Below are positions 1 to 11,760 of a stretch of DNA of 64,000 nucleotides, piece after piece. The notes under the pieces are model-generated. The model did no database searches. It was not told where the DNA came from and worked only from the letters and a program-made list of their open reading frames with translations. Position 1 is the stretch's first letter; each line of letters opens with the position of its first letter. The position numbers were made by a program, and so were the translations under genes. The stretch is from Trifolium pratense (taxonomy: Eukaryota; Streptophyta; Magnoliopsida; Fabales; Fabaceae), in the NCBI RefSeq assembly GCF_020283565.1, contig NC_060062.1:52412439-52476438 (forward strand), given 5' to 3'.

Positions 1-106
1 GGAAAAAACTTAATGTGTAATTAGTAGTCTAAAATGTCAGGTAATACGAGACAAGTGAATGGAATAGATTTTCGGTTTGTTTGAATCTTCTTGTCAGGGG
101 AACTGA

Positions 107-268
<162 letters not shown>

Positions 269-321
269 AGGGATGCCGAGATATTTTACATTTTCTCTGT
301 AGTAGTGGTACTGTGGTAGTA

Positions 322-327
322 AATAAA
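322..327 (+). terminator. Possible poly(A) signal of the E2 gene
   Basis: AATAAA lies 54 bases after the E2 stop codon, in a T-rich 3' flank. The position suits a plant near-upstream element, but the motif is common in AT-rich DNA. Confidence 0.35.
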
Positions 328-1638
328 TACTCTTGAATTGATGATATAAACAAATGTGAAAGCTCTACCCTCCTTTCTGCCAACTTGAAATGTGCATTTT
401 TGGAATGGCAGTTTCTCATCATATTAAGTTTATGAACACAACTTGGTTATTTTAGTTTACATTAAATTATTTCTTGATGAATATCCAAGTGATTCCTATA
501 TAGAGCACTATCTGTTTTTTGTATATTTGGATTTTTAATTGTTGGGGTAACTCATCTGTGTTTTTTGGTGCAACTTCCAATATGATTGTTATGGTCTTGC
601 CATTCTAGTGTAAGAAATACTAATAGATGTGGTAAAGATACAATAGATTAGAGTGTTTGGAGTACTCTCTTTTCAACCTGTTTATTACTCTTAACACAAT
701 AGAATGAAACCATTTTATTTGTAACCCATTTTTAAAGTATGAGATCTACATTGATTTTACTCGATAAGAAAGTGAATAATAGAATGGACGTTAAAAAAGA
801 GTGTTTATAGTACTCTAGAATAGAATCATATGAATAATCAATTTAATTACTTAGATGTAATGCAATTTGATCAGAATAATTTAACAAATTTCATAACCTA
901 ATATTACTTACTTGGTTGTTGCATTGTTGAGGACTATTTTCTTTCCAAGATTCTTTTTTTTAACAAACATTTCAGGACCATAGTACTTTTTGGTTTTCAT
1001 TGTTCATATCATCTTCCTGCCTTCCATTATTATCATTGCACCTTTTTCTTCTTAACTCCATCCTCATTGTGTCCTTATTTCTTCTAATTCTTCATAGTCT
1101 CTACCTTTAAATAATGGCTATGATATTGATGTTGCACGACAAGATCTAAATTATCATCATGGGGAAATAGAGATTCTCCTTGCAAATGATCAATTGGTAA
1201 CATTCTCATATGACAGTGATCTCATGAATAATTATTCCATAGTTTACACAACCTTCGTCTCCAATGCAACTATTGAGAATCATGAAAAACACACTAATAT
1301 GCTTCACGGGGAAATATGATTTTAGTCTTTACAAAATCGCGTTCTTTTAAGTTTAGAGTTTAGTTCCTATTAAATTTTAATAGTAATTTTAGTCCTCTAT
1401 TGAAGTTCGTATGAATAGTTCCAATTTTAATTTATTTTTTTTCTTCAAAAAAATAGATATTTTTAGTCCTCAAAATAGTTCATATAAAATGCAAATAAAA
1501 ACTAAATTTGAGTTTTCTAGTAGAGAGTAAAAACATATTTAACTCTATCAAATATCAAACAAAATTGCACAAAAACGTTTGTAATTATAGACACAAAAAT
1601 CGTCAATTTTGGAACCACAACAACCAAAAGTAAACATG
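328..1638. other. Intergenic AT-rich stretch, no gene seen
   Basis: No reading frame of note and no terminal repeat was found by eye. It includes the likely 3' UTR and downstream flank of the E2 gene. Around 1310-1570 there are diffuse repeats of a 'tttagtcc' phrase, which looks like old repeat debris. Confidence 0.5.
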
Positions 1639-1649
1639 CACTGCAGAGG

Positions 1650-1822
1650 GTTTTTTATTTTTTATTTTTTTTGTTTTTCACCATCAGTTTAATCTGGTTC
1701 GGGGGTTAGTTCTCGCATAAAGTGGTTTCATCCCCCTCCCGATCGCAGTTGCGGGGGATCAAACCGTCGTCCTTCCTACCAAATTCAACACTAATCACCA
1801 TCGAACCAAATAACGATTGGTA
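1650..1822 (-). mobile_element. SINE retroposon (tRNA-derived)
   Basis: On the minus strand the head near 1822 has an A-box-like TGGTGATTAGTG and a B-box-like GGTTTGATCCCC, then a body ending in GGTGAAAAAC and an A-rich tail, seen as the T-rich run 1650-1678 on the plus strand. It is bracketed by an 11-bp target-site duplication, CACTGCAGAGG (1639-1649) and CACTGCGGAGG (1823-1833), with one mismatch. The body resembles a SINE type common in legumes; that match is from memory. Confidence 0.75.
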
Positions 1823-2429
1823 CACTGCGGAGGTATTTGATTTGTTAAAAATTAAGGAACTATATAACACAAACACAATTTTACTTGTACTTTATTCGAT
1901 TTACAAGTTGTTATTGGGCCTAGAGACAATGGACTATTGTTAGCTCAAATTTTTGGAGATTTACTTTTGCCACCCTACTGATTTTGGGTGCGTCCTACGA
2001 AATTATCATATTACCCCTGTCCACAACTTAGGTCACGAAATGTTCTCTGTGGCTTAGGTATCAGATGTGTAATTTATTTACCAACTGAGGGCGCACACCC
2101 TACCAAACCACCCTATTACGTTTTGTCATCCGCTACCTAAGTAGAGGACGTACATTTGACAGAAAAATAAACAAAATAACATAACATAATATGTAACAGA
2201 CACAACAATAGAATAGTGACAAATTTTCATTACAAAACAAAACATAATATTATTACGTTGCGGTTCATTACATAATTTTTATTTGAACAAAATACAAAAT
2301 GACAAAAACCGAAAAAAACCGATTAATCATAATGATCAAACTCGTTTGGGTGGATATAAACCACTTTATAACACCCTCCCCAACCACAAACTTAAGGTGG
2401 ACGAATCCGTTCAAACCACTACCTCTTCC

Positions 2430-2505
2430 TCCTCCTACTGAACCACCACCACCTCCTCCTCCTCCTCCTCCTCCTCCTTCTCCTCCTCATCTTCCTCCTC
2501 ATTTT
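2430..2505 (+). repeat. CCT microsatellite
   Basis: A near-perfect (CCT)n tract. It makes the proline run of a 73-codon frame at 2299-2520, which is better explained as low-complexity sequence than as a protein. Confidence 0.8.
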
Positions 2506-3155
2506 GGGGTAATGGTTTAAGAGAATCGTGAAAGAGAAGAAATGGGTTGGATCCCTTCTGATTATTCATAATGATCCTAAGAGGCCTAAAAAAGTCCCTC
2601 GCCGATTAACATAATGATCTCAATCGCCGTCATCAAAGAACATGCACGCGTAAGATCATTATGTTTAATCGGCGATGGACATTGAGGCCGTTCATGCCTA
2701 AAATAACAAAACTACAACAAAACTAAGCTAAAAATATTTTGAGAGAAGAAATGTGAGAAGGAAGAAGAAATGAGAATGAGAAAAAATGAAAGGGAAGACT
2801 TCAATTTATAGAATTTTGGCCCGAATTCCATTGGTCGAAATTGGTAACAGCCTATTTAATGGCCAATTAAACTCCACCACCGTCTTTGACCATCGACTGT
2901 TACCAAATACCACAAAATTCTGATCACTGACCATCCGTGACTTAAGTAGCGAACTAACTGCGTAGGGTGTTCGTTACTTAAGTAAAGTATGTACGGTGGT
3001 CATAATTTGTGTGGTTTTAAACGCACCAACACGTGTATAAATACGGGTGAGTGGGTGTTTTATTCACTCATTCATTCACACCAATTCAAAAAAAATAATA
3101 AAAATGAACGTTTTAGATTTTCAACCAAACACTAGCTTAGCTGCAGTCTATTACA

Positions 3156-3293
3156 TTGTCTGATCTGAAGCGCCAGCTGAACAGCTTTCTCCACTTCCGT
3201 GATCAGAGAAGGGTAACCGAGATTGTGTATCGCCGTCTGTTGGTATGCGCAGACGAAACAATGTTGTCCACAAAAATGGATCTTCGGACCTAA
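3156..3293 (+). pseudogene. Short MULE-internal coding remnant
   Basis: A 45-codon frame, LSDLKRQLNSFLHFRDQRRV then TEIVYRRL and ending TKMDLRT before TAA. It recalls the N-terminal 'DLK..LN.LL....RRV...EYRR' block seen in proteins linked to plant MULEs. That comparison is from memory and weak. An upstream ATG frame (3104 on, MNVLDFQPNTS...) is in another frame, so if this was coding it is frameshifted. It lies inside the inverted repeats of the MULE. Confidence 0.3.
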
Positions 3294-3577
3294 GTGGGAG
3301 AGGTGTGTGCCTTCAATTTTCTGAAGGTGGCTATTTATAGGCTTTTTGGCCGCACCAAGGGCCAATTAAAATTGGCCACTTGACAGACCTTTGACTGATG
3401 CAGGGGCTTTTGACCACCGACGAGTCCGCTACTTAAGTAGCGGACGACAGCGGTAAAATTTCTCAAAAATTAATAATTTTACAACGTCCACTACTTAATT
3501 AGCGAAATGGTAAAATGGAAAACACATAGGACGCGCGAATAACCAGTAGGATGACAAAAGTAAATCTCAAAATTTTG

Positions 3578-3780
3578 TCCCTTACAAAACTACGTAGACT
3601 ATCTAAAATACTAAATTATCATTTTGTTTACTATTCAAAAATATTCTCTTTCAATCTTTCTCACCCCCCTCATCTCACATCTCTCTCCTACCCCCTCTCT
3701 CCCCTCCGTTACCCTCTCCCCCCACCCCTTCTTTCCCAAGGGGCGCTGCCACATAACATAAAAGATAAATGATTGTCGAG
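3578..3780. repeat. Spacer with CT-rich tract
   Basis: The spacer between the MULE and the duplicated block is mainly a pyrimidine-rich tract (about 3650-3735, runs of CTCTCC and CCCCC). No gene is seen. Confidence 0.5.
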
Positions 3781-4792
3781 TAACTTAGGATAAATTACAT
3801 TTAATCAAAGAAATCACAATCATTGAAGATAAAGAATACTAGAATAATAGTCACTAAAATTACAACGAAATATCTTAGATTTGAATAGGTCTATCGGAGC
3901 GCTAGTGGAGTCCTCTGCTGGTGGCAGTTGTGGGAGTGGAAGAAATGAAGAAATGAAGAAACTCCTGCCCCAACTGAAAATGAAGAGGGTAGAAGAAAAA
4001 ATGCCTTTGACTTGAATGAGTTGCCACCAAATAACAACAATGATGAAACTGGAGAGAAATGAGCCCTATAACAATATTTAGTGTTGAAGATTGTTCAACT
4101 TATGTTTTTATATTTTTCATGTTTAATTCGGTTCCTTCGTTTGTTTCTTTTATAATTTTGATAACAACTCCGAAGTCCAAATCTATCAACTTTAGGTGCT
4201 TGGTTTTCTCTGCTGTTATTATCTTCTGCTTCTCATTTTTATCATGGCATATTTTCTTCTTAACTTCTTAGTTGTGTTGTGTCGTTCTCCATTTCATTTT
4301 GTTCTTTTGGCGCTTCAAAAGGAATAACAAGGATCAGCAAATAAAATATTAAATTATACAAATATGTTCCTAATTATCTACACAAGATCATCATCAACAT
4401 TTGAACAACAATGAAAATTAAACAGACAAAATAGGTTAGATATTCCATAACCATCAAGGTTTCATTTAGGTATAAATAATCAAATGAGTACTATGATATA
4501 GTTTATAACACTCAATTATTATTACATAAAATTAATGTAATTAGCAATTATCACCACTTTGGGTATGAATCTCACATGAATAATAAGGGTTGCACTAGTC
4601 AATTTTTTAATTACAAACCAAAAGCAAATAAAAAGGATATTTATTTGATTGAATAATAAGACCAACCAAGAGAGAGTGCAAAGAGAGAAAGGACATACCA
4701 ACCAAGAGTGAAACAGGTTCTTCGACGTGAGCCCACAACTCTCACCTTCCAGCAAAACACACAACATAAAATCAAAATACAATAATCCCATT
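3781..4792. repeat. Duplicated block, copy 1, left half
   Basis: Homologous to 17400-17930: both contain 'taatcaaagaaatcacaat', a GAAAATGAAGAGG block, a 'gagttgccaccaaa' block and 'gaaaggacatacca'. The block continues at 14670 on the far side of the LTR element inserted at 4793. A plus-strand frame ending about 4061 reads AFDLNELPPN then NNNDETGEK and stop; the same words appear in copy 2 (LNELPPN...DEK) after a 5-base insertion. This hints at an old coding exon with an EAR-like DLN motif, but no family is recognised. Part of it (about 4240-4470) is also found at 53395-53580. Confidence 0.7.
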
Positions 4793-5151
4793 TGTTCTGG
4801 TAAAAAACAAGGGGGTTTGTATTATTGATCAAATGGTGTGATTACACTCAGTTCAATCCCAACAACCCTGGGAGTTTTATAAGTCAGAATTCGTCCTTTT
4901 ACAAATGAAAGTAAGGAGCTATTTATAGAGCTTCTAGTCTCCTTCTCCAAGCAAGGGCTCCTAAAAATCCGGTCTTCAGCGCCTTTTCCGGTGATGCAGC
5001 GTGAAAGTAGGAATAAAACCTTGGTCTCCAAGCCATGGCAGTTTCAAGGAGTTGGTTTCTTCATTCCCAAGTTAATCGCTAAGGCAGAGAAGGATGAAGA
5101 TATTTTGTTATCGTGTGTAAATCCATCTTATGGGCGGTATCCTTCATTGTC
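4793..5151 (-). repeat. 3' LTR, distal part (before nested insertion)
   Basis: Essentially identical to 14185-14543. It is the first 359 bp in plus-strand order of the left LTR; the remainder resumes at 9505. Confidence 0.9.
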
Positions 5152-8100
5152 ACTACTACAAAAAAGGGCTTTTATAGCGTTTTTTTTTGGCTTTTATAGC
5201 ATTTAAAAGCGCTATTGATGGATCCGCTATTATAGGTATCACGCCTATTATAACGTTTTCAAAAAGCGCTATTATAAGTATTAAAACGCTATAGTATAAC
5301 TGATTACGCGTATTTTAATGCCTTTGTCAATAGGTTTTAATAGCGGTTTATGAGAAAAGCGCTATTAAAGGTTCCAGTTTTAATAGCGCCCGTGCTTAAA
5401 GCGCTATAGTAAGGCTGTTTTTTCTAAACGTTTTATAGCGATTTATATGAAAGCGCTATTGTATGTCTTATGATTTTTTTTTTTTTTTTTAATTCAACCT
5501 GGTGCTTTTTTTTTTTTTAATATATGTAACCTGGAGCTTAATTTTAAAATTTAAAATATAGCAAATAATATCAAGTACTTTATAGAGAATAAAAAGTACT
5601 TTTCCAATATATAACATGAGTAATATACATTTGGACTGATACAATATTCAAGCTGAGTACATAACTATCACCATCAAAAGAAACTCAATTATGCTAATAT
5701 GCTAATACAAAGGTCCTTCCTATATATGATTCTCAACCTTAATAAGATAACAACCAGCACAAGACAACAAAATTGGTTTACTACAACGTGAATAATAACC
5801 TCCCAACAGACCATTTCTTGCAACTAGCTGATGAGTTCAGAACACCAAAGCAACCAAATTAAAATTAACCTAAGCATTCCTCTACCATTTCCCAAACCAA
5901 GCCAACACCTCTGATGTTTTCATGTAGTCCCTGAAAAATTAAAAATATACTCAATATAGTCAATATCTTGTGCTCATGACATATTGATCCAATAACTCAT
6001 GTCTAATAGTGCAACTGAAACCTATAATAACAAAAGAGCAGAAAAACACTACGAAAGCATCACTCTCCAATTCCAAGCGTGACAAAGCACATAATGCAAA
6101 TAGCTCAGGAAGACCTTAATTGATAAGGATGGAGATGGAGGTTCGACGAGATGGAACAACGACGGTCGCGGTCTCGCACAAACTAACCTATAACAAAATT
6201 AATTAACTATAATGAAATTAAAAAGAAAGGGGGAAAAACATAAACTAACTAATAACCAAAAGCTTTAATATCAATTAAGAGACATATAACCTGTAGTTGA
6301 GCTCTTCCATTTTGACATTCATATTAATTCTCACCTACACTCCACTTGGATACCTTAAGGTTTGTGCTGCATCATTTATATAACTTATTGATTCAAATGA
6401 AGCACCTTCGACAGAGACTGGGCATATAAGAATTGTTGCTGAATAGAGATTTATTCCATTTTCAATCTACAACCCTCGAATGCATGGCTTAATCATAACA
6501 GGACTTTCAAATGTCTTGAAACAAACACTATAATGAACATGAATGAGAATGTGAAGTTATTATTATCATGAAATTACTCATGTGATATGAATATAACAGG
6601 TTCTATTGAGGCATTTTAAAGTTATATAAAAACTTGTCGGCGCTTGGGATGTGCCAAATATATGCAAGACAAAAAATATACCCCTCAGTCTCTGCTAGAA
6701 GACAATACGTGAAAACTTTGATTGCTTTTGTATCTCTTTTTGTTTATTGTTTTTCTCACAATTCAACATGGTTATGTTCTCTGAGACTTATCTTAATTTA
6801 CTAAAAGAAAAACAGCTAGATTACATTAGTGAGTGATACTTTGTTTCCATGACTAAAGAAGTCCAACATTAGAGAACATACCTTGACTAAAGAGTTCTCC
6901 GAATATAATAATAACCTTGAAGTAAAAGACCATGTGGATAGTAAAAGAGAAATCAGCATTTCTAAGACAAATTGGAATCACTGAAGTACATTAAAACAAG
7001 GCTCAAAGTACAAAGGGATATCTAAAACCCCTGCATACATTTGGTCGTTCTTCTGATTAGAGGAAAGGATCAACTAAAAGTGGACATGGAAATATGTATC
7101 GAACTTTTATTCTACAATAAACAAGCCCAAATCTAACACTTGAAATTTATAACAACACAAATAAATTTAATGAGAAACTTATGACATAGATAAAATGGTG
7201 AATGGAGTGCATTAACTTAATCAATTTAGGACATGTACAGTGTAACTAGAATAAGGCTAGATTAATAACTTCAACTCATACCTAGTACCTACATAAGTAT
7301 ATAGTAACCTAAATAGATGAGTGGAGTAGAGAAACTTGAAAGAGTAAGCATTCCAAACAACAAAATCAACAGATACTCACAATAGGATGGGCAAGTAGCT
7401 CTCGAAAGTTGTAGTTGTAGATGTTTTTTTGAACAAGGTAGTTGTAGATGTTATCTCCCAGCAGTGCAGGAATGCAAAATCCTAACAGATCACAAAAAAA
7501 AAGAACTGAATTGAAATGCAAAAAATTTGAACAGACTTATACAGTACAATTTGAAAAGTTACCGAATTTAGCCATCTTCCAAATTGTTATGAAACTGCCA
7601 CATCTAGCCAAAACTGCCAACTGCAGAAAAACTTCAGTTCTGGAGCAGTAAAAGATAAACTCTTTAGTGTAGATTTCTAACCTCAAATTGATATATCCCT
7701 TGCATAAGAAAATGAGATTATAATGAATGTTCCAATACTAAACACAAATGCTGATCTTGAAACATCTTTCCACATTATTAAATCCACTGAAGAAGAGATT
7801 CATAAATAAGAATTATTATTATTAGTTGGTATAAATTGAATTGAATGAAAATTTGTAACACGCAATCACATAATTAAAGATGAGAGAGTCACCTAGACTC
7901 TGCAACTTGCTTTGGTTTTGTGGAAAAAGCTACTGTGTTCTTCTTCCTTTGGACCCAAACCTTAAAAATCAGTAACACAAATTTTTTTTATAAAAATAAT
8001 AATAAGGTAAACAAATTAAACCCAAAAGTAAGAAATTGAAACTGAATATAATAATAGTTAAAGTGATCAAATGCCAAATCCTAACAGATTATAAAAAAAA

Positions 8101-9504
8101 TGTGCATTCACTAATATCATATCATATATCATATATGCAGATAAATAGAAAATAAACCATAGACTACTATGAACTCTCATGTAACTCTCATGATTTGAGA
8201 CAGCAAAAAAGGAATAAATATATCAACAAAACATTTCACAGTCAATAACATACCCGTTTGAGTGAATCAGAGAGTGACTCCACTGCTATGCATACTCAGT
8301 AATAGCTCGCATACACAGTTGGATCAATATATGTCATGTTGTCTAGTGGCTTACAGTTTCTCAATGACCCCTTTAAAAATAAGTCAAATTTAATGAGTCA
8401 CTTTAAGTGCTCTGTCATACTACTTTGGTGTAAGAAGTGGAATAAGCTTCTATAGCAATTGAAAATTAGAGTAGATATGGAACAATGAACTAAAAATAAG
8501 TGCAATTGAAAATCACAAATTTAATATCTTCCACTAAAAATCACAATTGTAAACACACCACTACAGTTGAAAAAATAACAGGTGATTACCAACACCCAAA
8601 AACAACTTTGTCTTCTAAATTAAATCAATTTTGCAAATTCAATTGTAAGCATACCTTAATGACGGCAGTTTGAGTTGTGAAAGCATGGCGGCGAACGAGT
8701 ACGACTATTGACGGTTAAATTCGTGGGTTATTGGATTAAGGTTCTTGGAGAGAAGATGATTTTTGGGTTATGGGTTAGGGTTCAAAGTGGTTTATGGGTT
8801 CTTGGATATTAGAATTGCCGAGTGTGATTGGAGAAGACGAGTTGAACGATTAATCTGGGAAACAACTTATCTGAGTTCCGATTGCTCTAACTTCAATTTA
8901 TCTGGGAATCAACCTCTTTGAGTTCCGTTTGCTCTGAGTTTGATTACAGAGGACCGAGATTCCTTTGGGTTTGAAGCCACAAGACGATCGATTTTGAATC
9001 TTAGGGTTTGAGTTCAATGTTTGCTGGGAATGGTTTGAAGAAGTTAGAAGAACATTGATTTTTTTTTCTAGGGTTTGAATTCAATTTTTCCTTGAAGTGG
9101 ATTGAAGATCGTGGTGATAAATTAGTGATAAATTTTTCCCTGCTTATTTATTTTTTTTTATGTGTTTTTTATTATATGATGATTTAGGAACCAAGGGACC
9201 AGGGTTCGACATCCACCCACCACAATTTTTATTTATTAATTTCATTTTACAATAGCGGTTATGTAAAACGCGCTATTATAGGGTATTAGCTTTAACAGCA
9301 CTTTTTCAAAAGCGCTAATATAAAGCTGCGCGTTTATGTCTTTAATAGCGGTTTCTAACAAAACGCTATTATATGTACTTTGGGTCAAGGCTTTAACAGC
9401 GCTTTTTAGAAAGGCGCTATAATAAGGGCTCCATTTAATCTTTTAATAGCATTTTCAAAAAAGCGCTATTAAATGGGCGCTATTAAAACTCTTTTTTGTA
9501 GTAG
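5152..9504. mobile_element. Non-autonomous CACTA-like DNA transposon
   Basis: A 4353-bp insertion in the left LTR, defined exactly by comparison with the intact right LTR at 14543/14544. The ends are (C)ACTACTACAAAAAAG and CTTTTTTGTAGTAG. Subterminal regions (5165-5462 and 9245-9490) are packed with AGCGCTATTA motifs in both orientations, a hallmark of CACTA subterminal repeats. No transposase frame is present. The interior is AT-rich; gene capture was looked for and not recognised. The terminal TAGTG expected on the right is missing and there is no clean 3-bp target duplication, so the class call is an inference from the TIR and subterminal repeats. Confidence 0.75.
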
Positions 9505-9625
9505 TACCTCGCCCAGGCCTTATATCGCCAAACGGACACTTAGAATTTAATTGTTTTGGGTCTGTTTCCTTTCTCATATTAATTGGGCTAGTTTGATTTT
9601 GCCTTTAAGCCCATTGCCCAGTCCA
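9505..9625 (-). repeat. 3' LTR, remaining part
   Basis: Matches 14544-14664 with very few changes (for example gggtct against gggcct). It ends CAGTCCA. The purine-rich tract expected just inside a 3' LTR is the minus strand of 9626-9638 (GCTTGGGGGGCTG). Confidence 0.88.
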
Positions 9626-9809
9626 CAGCCCCCCAAGCATGAGATCCGTAGGAATGAAATGCTTAAGTACAATTCGAATTTCCCTCCATAATTCTTGGCG
9701 CGTGGTATACCGCGGTTCTCTCCCACTCTCTGGTGCACGTTCTGACGTTCCTGGGCAACTCTCATTAACCGTTTTCCCACCTAATGCTGCCACGATGAGA
9801 TTCTTCGTC

Positions 9810-9817
9810 TATAAAAG
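9810..9817 (+). promoter_or_regulatory. TATA box ahead of antisense ORF
   Basis: TATAAAAG stands 70 bases before the ATG at 9887, a good plant core-promoter spacing. It reads opposite to the LTR element that contains it. Confidence 0.5.
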
Positions 9818-9886
9818 TGGGACTTTGATGAAATAATCAGTTCATCCCTTCTTACCTGCAAAGTTCTAAACTTTCCTTTCAGAGTT

Positions 9887-10450
9887 ATGTCTCCCAAAAA
9901 TCCTTCTTTCGAATGTGGTCAATCCCCGGCTTCCCCCGTCATTAAGCGGCTCCGGCGTATGTTGACCCTAGGCACGGAGGACTTGATGGATGATTTTGGC
10001 GAGTTCTCAGAGTTCGTCAAAGAGCTGAACGATTATTGCTGGAGGCTAACCAAGGAGGAGAAACGCTTTCTTGATAGTGTGTTACGTTTGGAGAAGGAAC
10101 TGAAGGATAATGCGTCCTTTGTGATTGCTGTGGAAAATGTGAAGGAGTGCCATGCTGAAGTTACCGAAGCTGTCGACAGTCAGATAGAGATCACGAAAGA
10201 AACCATGGGTGTGCAGGAGGAGATCTTAGGGATATGCTTCAACGAGGAGCGGAGAGTGGACGATCGTTTGGCGCTGCTGAACAAGGAGATGAAGCCGCTT
10301 GTGAAGAGGAAAAGGGCTCTTCAAGGCGAAATCAGGGACGATGTCGTTAAGCTGATTTCCAGGCGTCACTCCCTGGTGGACCTGTTGTCTTTTGGCGTTA
10401 TAATGAATCGCCTGCTTTGGTTGTGTATAAGCTTCTTCTGGCGGTGTTGA
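9887..10450 (+). CDS. Antisense ORF inside LTR element, coiled-coil protein of unknown function
   Basis: A 187-codon frame from the first ATG after a TATA box. No family is recognised. The N-terminus (residues 1-25) is Pro/Ser and Arg rich (SPVIKRLRR). Residues about 28-155 are highly charged with heptad-like spacing (FVKELNDYCWRLTKEEKRFL, LRLEKELKD, LLNKEMKPLVKRKRALQ), so a helical coiled coil is likely. The last about 20 residues are hydrophobic (LLWLCISFFWRC), perhaps a tail anchor. Codon use is less AT-rich than the surroundings. It lies antisense, next to the 3' LTR and directly before the tandem array. Antisense extra ORFs at this place are known from some Tat-lineage Gypsy elements. 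It could also be a captured host gene fragment. Confidence 0.55.
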   Translation: MSPKNPSFECGQSPASPVIKRLRRMLTLGTEDLMDDFGEFSEFVKELNDYCWRLTKEEKRFLDSVLRLEKELKDNASFVIAVENVKECHAEVTEAVDSQIEITKETMGVQEEILGICFNEERRVDDRLALLNKEMKPLVKRKRALQGEIRDDVVKLISRRHSLVDLLSFGVIMNRLLWLCISFFWRC

Positions 10451-10459
10451 TAATCTCGC

Positions 10460-11760
10460 CTTTTTAATTTTTCTTTTTCTGACGTGCCCAACTCGTAAGA
10501 CTTACAGGTAACGCCAAGGCTTTGCAACCTTTTTAATTTTTTCTTTTTCTGACGTACCCAACTCGTAAGACTTACAGGTAACGCCAAGGCCTTTCAACCT
10601 TTTTTAATTTTGCTTTTTCTGACGTACCCAACTCGTAAGACTTACAGGTAACGCCAAGGCCTTTCAACCTTGTTTAATTTTTCTTTTTCTGACGTACCCA
10701 ACTCGTAGGTGACGCCAAGGCACTGTAACCCTTGTTTAATAAATTTTTTTTTTCTGACGTACCCAACTCGTAGGTGACGCCAAGGCACTGTAACCCCTGT
10801 TTAATAATTTTTTTTTCTGACGTACCCAACTCGTAGGTGACGCCAAGGCACTGTAACCCCTGTTTAATAATTTTTTTTTTTTGACGTACCCAACTCGTAG
10901 GTGACGCCAAGGCACTGTAACCCTTGTTTAATTTTGCTTTTTCTGACGTACCCAACTCGTAAGACTTACAGGTAACGCCAAGGCCTTTCAACCTTTTTTA
11001 ATTTTGCTTTTTCTGACGTACCCAACTCGTAAGACTTACAGGTAACGCCAAGGCCTTTCAACCTTTTTTAATTTTGCTTTTTCTGACGTACCCAACTCGT
11101 AAGACTTACAGGTAACGCCAAGGCCTTTCAACCTTGTTTAATTTTTGCTTTTTCTGACGTACCCAACTCGTAAGACTTACAGGTAACGCCAAGGCCTTTC
11201 AACCTTTTTTAATTTTGCTTTTTCTGACGTACCCAACTCGTAAGACTTACAGGTAACGCCAAGGCTTTGCAACCTTTTTAATTTTTCTTTTTCTGACGTA
11301 CCCAACTCGTAGGTGACGCCAAGGCACTGTAACCCTTGTTTAATAATTTTTTTTTTTCTGACGTACCCAACTCGTAGGTGACGCCAAGGCACTGTAACCC
11401 CTGTTTAATAATTTTTTTTTTCTGACGTACCCAACTCGTAGGTGACGCCAAGGCACTGTAACCCCTGTTTAATAATTTTTTTTTTCTGACGTACCCAACT
11501 CGTAGGTGACGCCAAGGCACTGTAACCCTTGTTTAATTTTGCTTTTTCTGACGTACCCAACTCGTAAGACTTACAGGTAACGCCAAGGCCTTGCAACCTT
11601 GTTTAATTTTTCTTTTTCTGACGTACCCAACTCGTAAGACTTACAGGTAACGCCAAGGCCTTGCAACCTTGTTTTAATTTTTCTTTTTCTGACGTACCCA
11701 ACTCGTAAGACTTACAGGTAACGCCAAGGCCTCTCAACCCTGTTTTATTTTCTTTTTCTT
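10460..11760. repeat. Tandem array of 19 units in two variants
   Basis: Units of about 60-72 bp share GACGTACCCAACTCGTA and ACGCCAAGGC. Variant A has AAGACTTACAGGTA between them and ends CTTTCAACCT or CTTTGCAACC. Variant B lacks the AAGACTTACA stretch and reads CACTGTAACCC followed by TTTAATAATTTTTT. In order they run A x3, B x4, A x5, B x4, A x3. Every minus-strand frame through it is just the repeat translated (ELGTSEK...). It lies in the 3' part of the minus-strand LTR element. Confidence 0.9.

Larger units (their letters stand above)
1956..3568. mobile_element. Non-autonomous Mutator-like element (MULE)
   Basis: Long terminal inverted repeats begin GAGATTTACTTTTG at both ends and stay similar for about 45 bp (CCACCCTACTG against TCATCCTACTGG, then GCGTCCTA on both). 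The flanks carry 9-bp duplications, AAATTTTTG (1947-1955) and AAAATTTTG (3569-3577), with one mismatch, as expected for Mutator. No MURA transposase frame is present. The interior holds a CCT-rich microsatellite, repeats around 'ctacttaagtag', and a short coding remnant at 3156-3293. Confidence 0.75.

Noticed and set aside
2299..2520. 73-codon proline-rich ORF resembling an extensin-like protein
   Set aside because: The proline run is a CCT microsatellite inside a non-autonomous MULE; there is no signal peptide and no conserved flanking sequence.
4991..5206. 71-codon ORF repeated at 14383-14589
   Set aside because: Both lie in the twin LTRs, and the ends of the frames differ only because of the transposon insertion.
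10674..11596. Several minus-strand ORFs with repeated ELGTSEK / ALASPTSWVRQ words
   Set aside because: They are translations of the tandem repeat in several frames, without any other coding sign.
10460..11760. Regular repeats that could suggest a CRISPR array
   Set aside because: Units are contiguous, vary in length, have no unique spacers, and sit in a plant LTR element. It is an ordinary tandem array.
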